Of a stretch of 64,000 nt of DNA, positions 61,406 through 64,000 are shown in pieces. Location of the stretch: the NCBI GenBank assembly GCA_030644725.1, contig CP130629.1:2519501-2583500 (forward strand), written 5' to 3'. This DNA comes from Candidatus Electrothrix communis. Its GTDB lineage: Bacteria > Desulfobacterota > Desulfobulbia > Desulfobulbales > Desulfobulbaceae. Below the pieces are notes generated by a model. It was given only the letters and a program-made list of their open reading frames with translations, did not search any database and was not told where the DNA came from. How positions within the stretch are numbered: position 1 is the stretch's first letter; each line of letters starts with the position of its first letter. Made by a program: the position numbers and the translations under genes.

Positions 61406-62492
61406 TTATGCGATGCAAACAGCTGGCCGGAGAGGAGGCGGCTTCCTCACCCTAGTCCGAATGATTTTCATTTCCGCCCCGCAGTTCGGGCAGATGATAG
61501 CAGCTTTTTTGGGTTGCTCAGCACTGAATAATGTAAACGGGTTGACCCTAAGCACCAGTTGGAGAAATCGGATGAGCTTTTTGCTGCACGGATGCAGAAA
61601 ACCGTAACAGCGTGCCCTGCGAAACCCTTTGGGCAAGACGTGCAGCATGAGCAGAGAGAGGAATTCTTCTCCGGTCACCTCCCTGGACCTGTATTTGCCG
61701 GTTTTGGCGTGAAGATACCTGAAGGTAACCATGCCGTTTTCGCACTTCAGGATATCCTTTTCCTGAATTACGCCCCGGTAGAGATATTTGCCGAGATAGA
61801 TGATCGCCTTGTCTCCGTTGCCGACGCTCTTGCAGTCGACAACCCACTTTTCCGGGCAATCCTTTGGCAGTTTCAGGCCTTGCTCAACTATGGCCGTAAG
61901 CATCTTTGCCCGAAAAACCTTTGCCAAGGCCTTGTGGTTAAAGAGGTATTCAGCCCCCTTTTATGCCACAACCCTGTTTTTTGTTGATGCTTGCTCCGGG
62001 CATGACCACATGGATGTGGGGGTGATGATCAAGATTTCTTGCATGGGTATGGAGGATAGCGGTAAATCCCGCTTCTCCGCCGAGTTTTTTGTCATTTGCA
62101 GTAAAGGTTTTCAGAGTCTCTTTGACCGAAGCGAACATCTGTGAATAAACGATTTTCTGATTTCTCCAGGCAAGATCCCTGAGTTGAGCAGGCAGGGTAA
62201 AGGTAACCAGAAAATAGGGAGCCGGCAGCCGCTTGTTCAGTTGCTTTTCGATCCAGTTGCTGCTTTCATGGTTCTGACAGTGCGGACAGTTTCTATGGCC
62301 GCAGGAATGAGGAATATAGATTTCTGTTCCGCATTCATGGTTCGCACACCGCGCAAGCATCTGCAGGCTGTGTTCCGTCCTGCACTTGGCCATGGCCCAC
62401 AGCGCTTTTTTGTGGCTGGGCAGAACGAAAGCCTGATATTGCGCTAAAAACTGTTCCTTGAATCGATTAATAATCGTGGAGAGCAAAATCAT
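61406..62492 (-). pseudogene. IS91-family transposase, frameshifted
   Basis: A Y2/HUH rolling-circle transposase in two frames. The first part (62492 down to about 61965) has the zinc site C-G-H-R-N-C-P-H-C and the metal motif H-H-P-H-I-H-V-V-M-P-G. The second part has Y-L-F-N-H-K-A-L-A-K-V-F-R and the Tyr motif Y-L-G-K-Y-L-Y-R. Joining them needs two missing bases, one in an A6 and one in a G5 run near 61960-61985. The ATG at 62492 overlaps the stop of the recombinase gene (ATGA). Confidence 0.85.
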
Positions 62493-63397
62493 TTGACGCC
62501 CTCCCAAGTGATATCAAAGGTATCGGTCAGGGAGTTGACGGCCTGACGGGCGTTGCTGTTGGTGACAGCGGTAAGATGGGTATATCGGGATGTGGTCAGG
62601 ATGCTGACATGACCGAGTATCTGTTGGAGTTCAACAAGGTCAACCCCGGCTTCCAACATATGGGTGGCATAACTGTGGCGCAGGGAATGGCATGAGATTT
62701 TTTTATGTTGAGCTGTCCAACCACAGCCTTCATGGCAGCTTGAATACCTCCTCGATTTAAAGGCGTTTCAACCAAGTGGACGTTTTTCAGTCCCCGTTTC
62801 CTGTTTGGAAAGAGGAATTTGGGGTGCTGGTGAACGGACCAGAAATTTCTTAGAATCTGAAGGGTTTTTTCAGGCAAAGGAACCAGCCTGTCCTTGTTGC
62901 CTTTGGCGTCGCGAATGTGGACCCGCATATTGCTGGCGTCAATGTCGCTTGTTTTCAGGGCAATGCCCTCGCCGAGGCGCAGCCCCAGTGAGTAGGCTGT
63001 GAAAAAAAGACCTTGTAGCTCAGTTTGCCGGTGGCGGCAACCAGTTGATGGAGCTGCTCGACCGTGAGAATATCTGGAATCCTTGAAACCTTGGGCGGTT
63101 TGATCAGGGGATATCCTCCCAGGTTCTGTTCAGCACCCTGGAATAAAAGAACTTCAGCCCATACAGGTCGAGCTTGACTGCGCTCCATGAGCGACAATCC
63201 AAAAGTTCGTTAAAGTAATCAAGGAGCTGGTCGGATGTGAGATTGTCGATTTGACACTCGAAATAATTGCCGATTCGCCTGATCGACCGTGAATAGGCAT
63301 CAATGGTCTTTGGTTGTAAGCCGTTAAGTTTCAGATGTTTGATATGTTTTTGATAAAGCAGATTGAAGTGTGGATCGCTTGGCATCGTGCAGTTCAT
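62489..63397 (-). pseudogene. Tyrosine recombinase of the IS91-like element, three frameshifts
   Basis: Reading from ATG 63397 (GAGGAGG ahead) a phage-integrase-type protein can be rebuilt across a C4 run (near 63110), a T7 run (near 63003) and an A7 run (near 62700). The core-binding domain is residues 1-97. The catalytic part shows [21 protein letters not shown] and S-R-Y-T-H-L. Each lesion fits one missing base. Such recombinases accompany a subgroup of IS91-like elements. Confidence 0.82.
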
Positions 63398-63414
63398 TGT
63401 AACCTCCTCTGTGT

Positions 63415-63462
63415 AATAATAGGATAATGGCAGTGCACTTGCATTGCCGTTATACTATTATT
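63415..63462. repeat. 48-bp palindrome before the recombinase gene
   Basis: AATAATAG starts and CTATTATT ends a near-perfect palindrome in which most mismatches are G-T pairs. It lies 17 nt upstream of the recombinase start. It may be the recombinase crossover site, an operator or the element end. Confidence 0.6.
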
Positions 63463-63778
63463 GCAAAAGATATAGGCTGCTACAAGATATTCACCGCAGA
63501 GGTGGATGTACGGGGTTTGTCTGCCGCGTAGCGGCTTCGTCCAACAATTACATTCACGCTGACCCGTAGCCCTGAGAGTAAAAGGGTAGAGTAGAGCACT
63601 GATTCAGCAGTGACCTTGGCCCTTCTAAAGACGCCTCGCCGAGTAATTAAGGAGTAATTAAGGGACAGACCACCTTTCTCTTCCCTATTTGCCATTTCAT
63701 CACAATAGGGTATTGTAACCTCATACTAAACAAACCGCCCGAAACTTCCTGCAACAAAATAACAGAGCCGACAACCCT
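63463..63778. other. Non-coding stretch before the Rpn gene
   Basis: No gene is supported. GTCCAACAA at 63539-63547 is the inverse of TTGTTGGAC at 61156-61164, so the two may mark the outer borders of the mobile block. A minus-strand frame of 71 codons here looks spurious. Confidence 0.4.
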
Positions 63779-64000
63779 ATGTCCACCAAAGAACGCTACA
63801 TCAACCTCTTCACCGATTACGGATTCAAAAAAATCTTCGGCGAAGAACCCAACAAGAACCTGCTTCTCGACTTTCTCAACGAGCTACTCAGGGAGGAACA
63901 GGGAGAAATCAAGGAGCTGACCTACCTAAAAACCGAGCAACTCGGCGACACCGACATTGATCGCAAGGCTATCTTCGATCTCTACTGCGAGAATGAGCAA
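63779..64000 (+). CDS. Rpn-family PD-(D/E)XK nuclease/putative transposase, partial
   Basis: The first 74 residues of a gene that leaves the window. The start M-S-T-K-E-R-Y-I-N-L-F-T-D-Y-G-F-K-K-I-F-type segment, then N-L-L-L-D-F-L-N-E-L-L and the L-G-D-T-D-I-D-R-K-A-I-F-D core are typical of the Rpn/PDDEXK_2 family (recombination-promoting nuclease). The catalytic D-x-Q-x-E part lies further on. Base use is like the host's. Such genes occur in many copies in related genomes. Confidence 0.82.
   Translation, partial: MSTKERYINLFTDYGFKKIFGEEPNKNLLLDFLNELLREEQGEIKELTYLKTEQLGDTDIDRKAIFDLYCENEQ

Noticed and set aside
63480-63695. 71-codon minus-strand frame before the Rpn gene
   Set aside because: No domain, no ribosome site, and it overlaps the putative mobile-element border.

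Overview
The window looks like a chromosomal contig from a sulfur-metabolising Desulfobacterota bacterium, most likely Desulfobulbaceae; a cable-bacterium relative is possible but not proven. The evidence is a complete aprBA plus qmoABC locus (APS reductase and its membrane electron partner), a Na+-translocating NADH:quinone reductase (nqr) locus, translation genes of this type, and many degenerate insertion sequences and hairpin-rich intergenic repeats.

Layout. 1-1634: mobile DNA, with a transposase tail and an IS30-family element (503-1623) that has split a small exported-protein gene at its fourth codon. 1736-4069: a Bcr/CflA efflux gene, a hairpin-rich repeat block and a cysteine-cluster protein. 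4083-37721, all on the minus strand: one of the longest conserved runs in bacteria. In transcription order it reads four tRNAs, tuf, rpmG, tRNA-Trp, secE-nusG-rplKAJL-rpoBC, rpsL-rpsG-fusA-tuf, then the S10, spc and alpha operons through rplQ, closed by a strong terminator. tuf is present twice. 37743-45660, minus strand: aprB-aprA, a terminator, then a separately promoted qmoA-qmoB-qmoC. 46120-54422, plus strand: apbE, nqrA, a PDZ protein, nqrBCDEF and an nqrM-like gene. This locus is interrupted by a PDZ gene, a 22-bp tandem repeat, and a 450-bp block of two 117-bp repeats flanking five perfect hairpins.

54564-61074, plus strand: an AT-rich accessory cluster unlike its neighbours. It holds ndk, an endonuclease/exonuclease/phosphatase-family protein, a small P-loop nucleotide kinase, a two-TM protein, a radical SAM enzyme, a Nudix hydrolase and a dCTP-deaminase-family protein. 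Gene spacing is tight (-8 to 35 nt). A transposon with 8-bp target duplications has inserted between ndk and the rest. The cluster is followed by an attC-like imperfect palindrome. I regard this as the best candidate for an undescribed nucleotide-centred system, either modified-nucleotide synthesis or a conflict/defence system. 61406-63462: an IS91-like transposase coupled to a tyrosine recombinase, both broken by frameshifts. 63779-64000: the start of an Rpn/PD-(D/E)XK-type gene that runs off the window.

How it fits together. Apr and Qmo link the APS/sulfite couple to the quinone pool. Nqr links NADH to the same pool and to a sodium gradient, and ApbE attaches FMN to NqrB and NqrC, so the divergent apr-qmo and apbE-nqr blocks form one respiratory neighbourhood. 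At least eight frameshifts in the transposon genes each look like one missing base in a homopolymer, whereas the housekeeping genes are intact.
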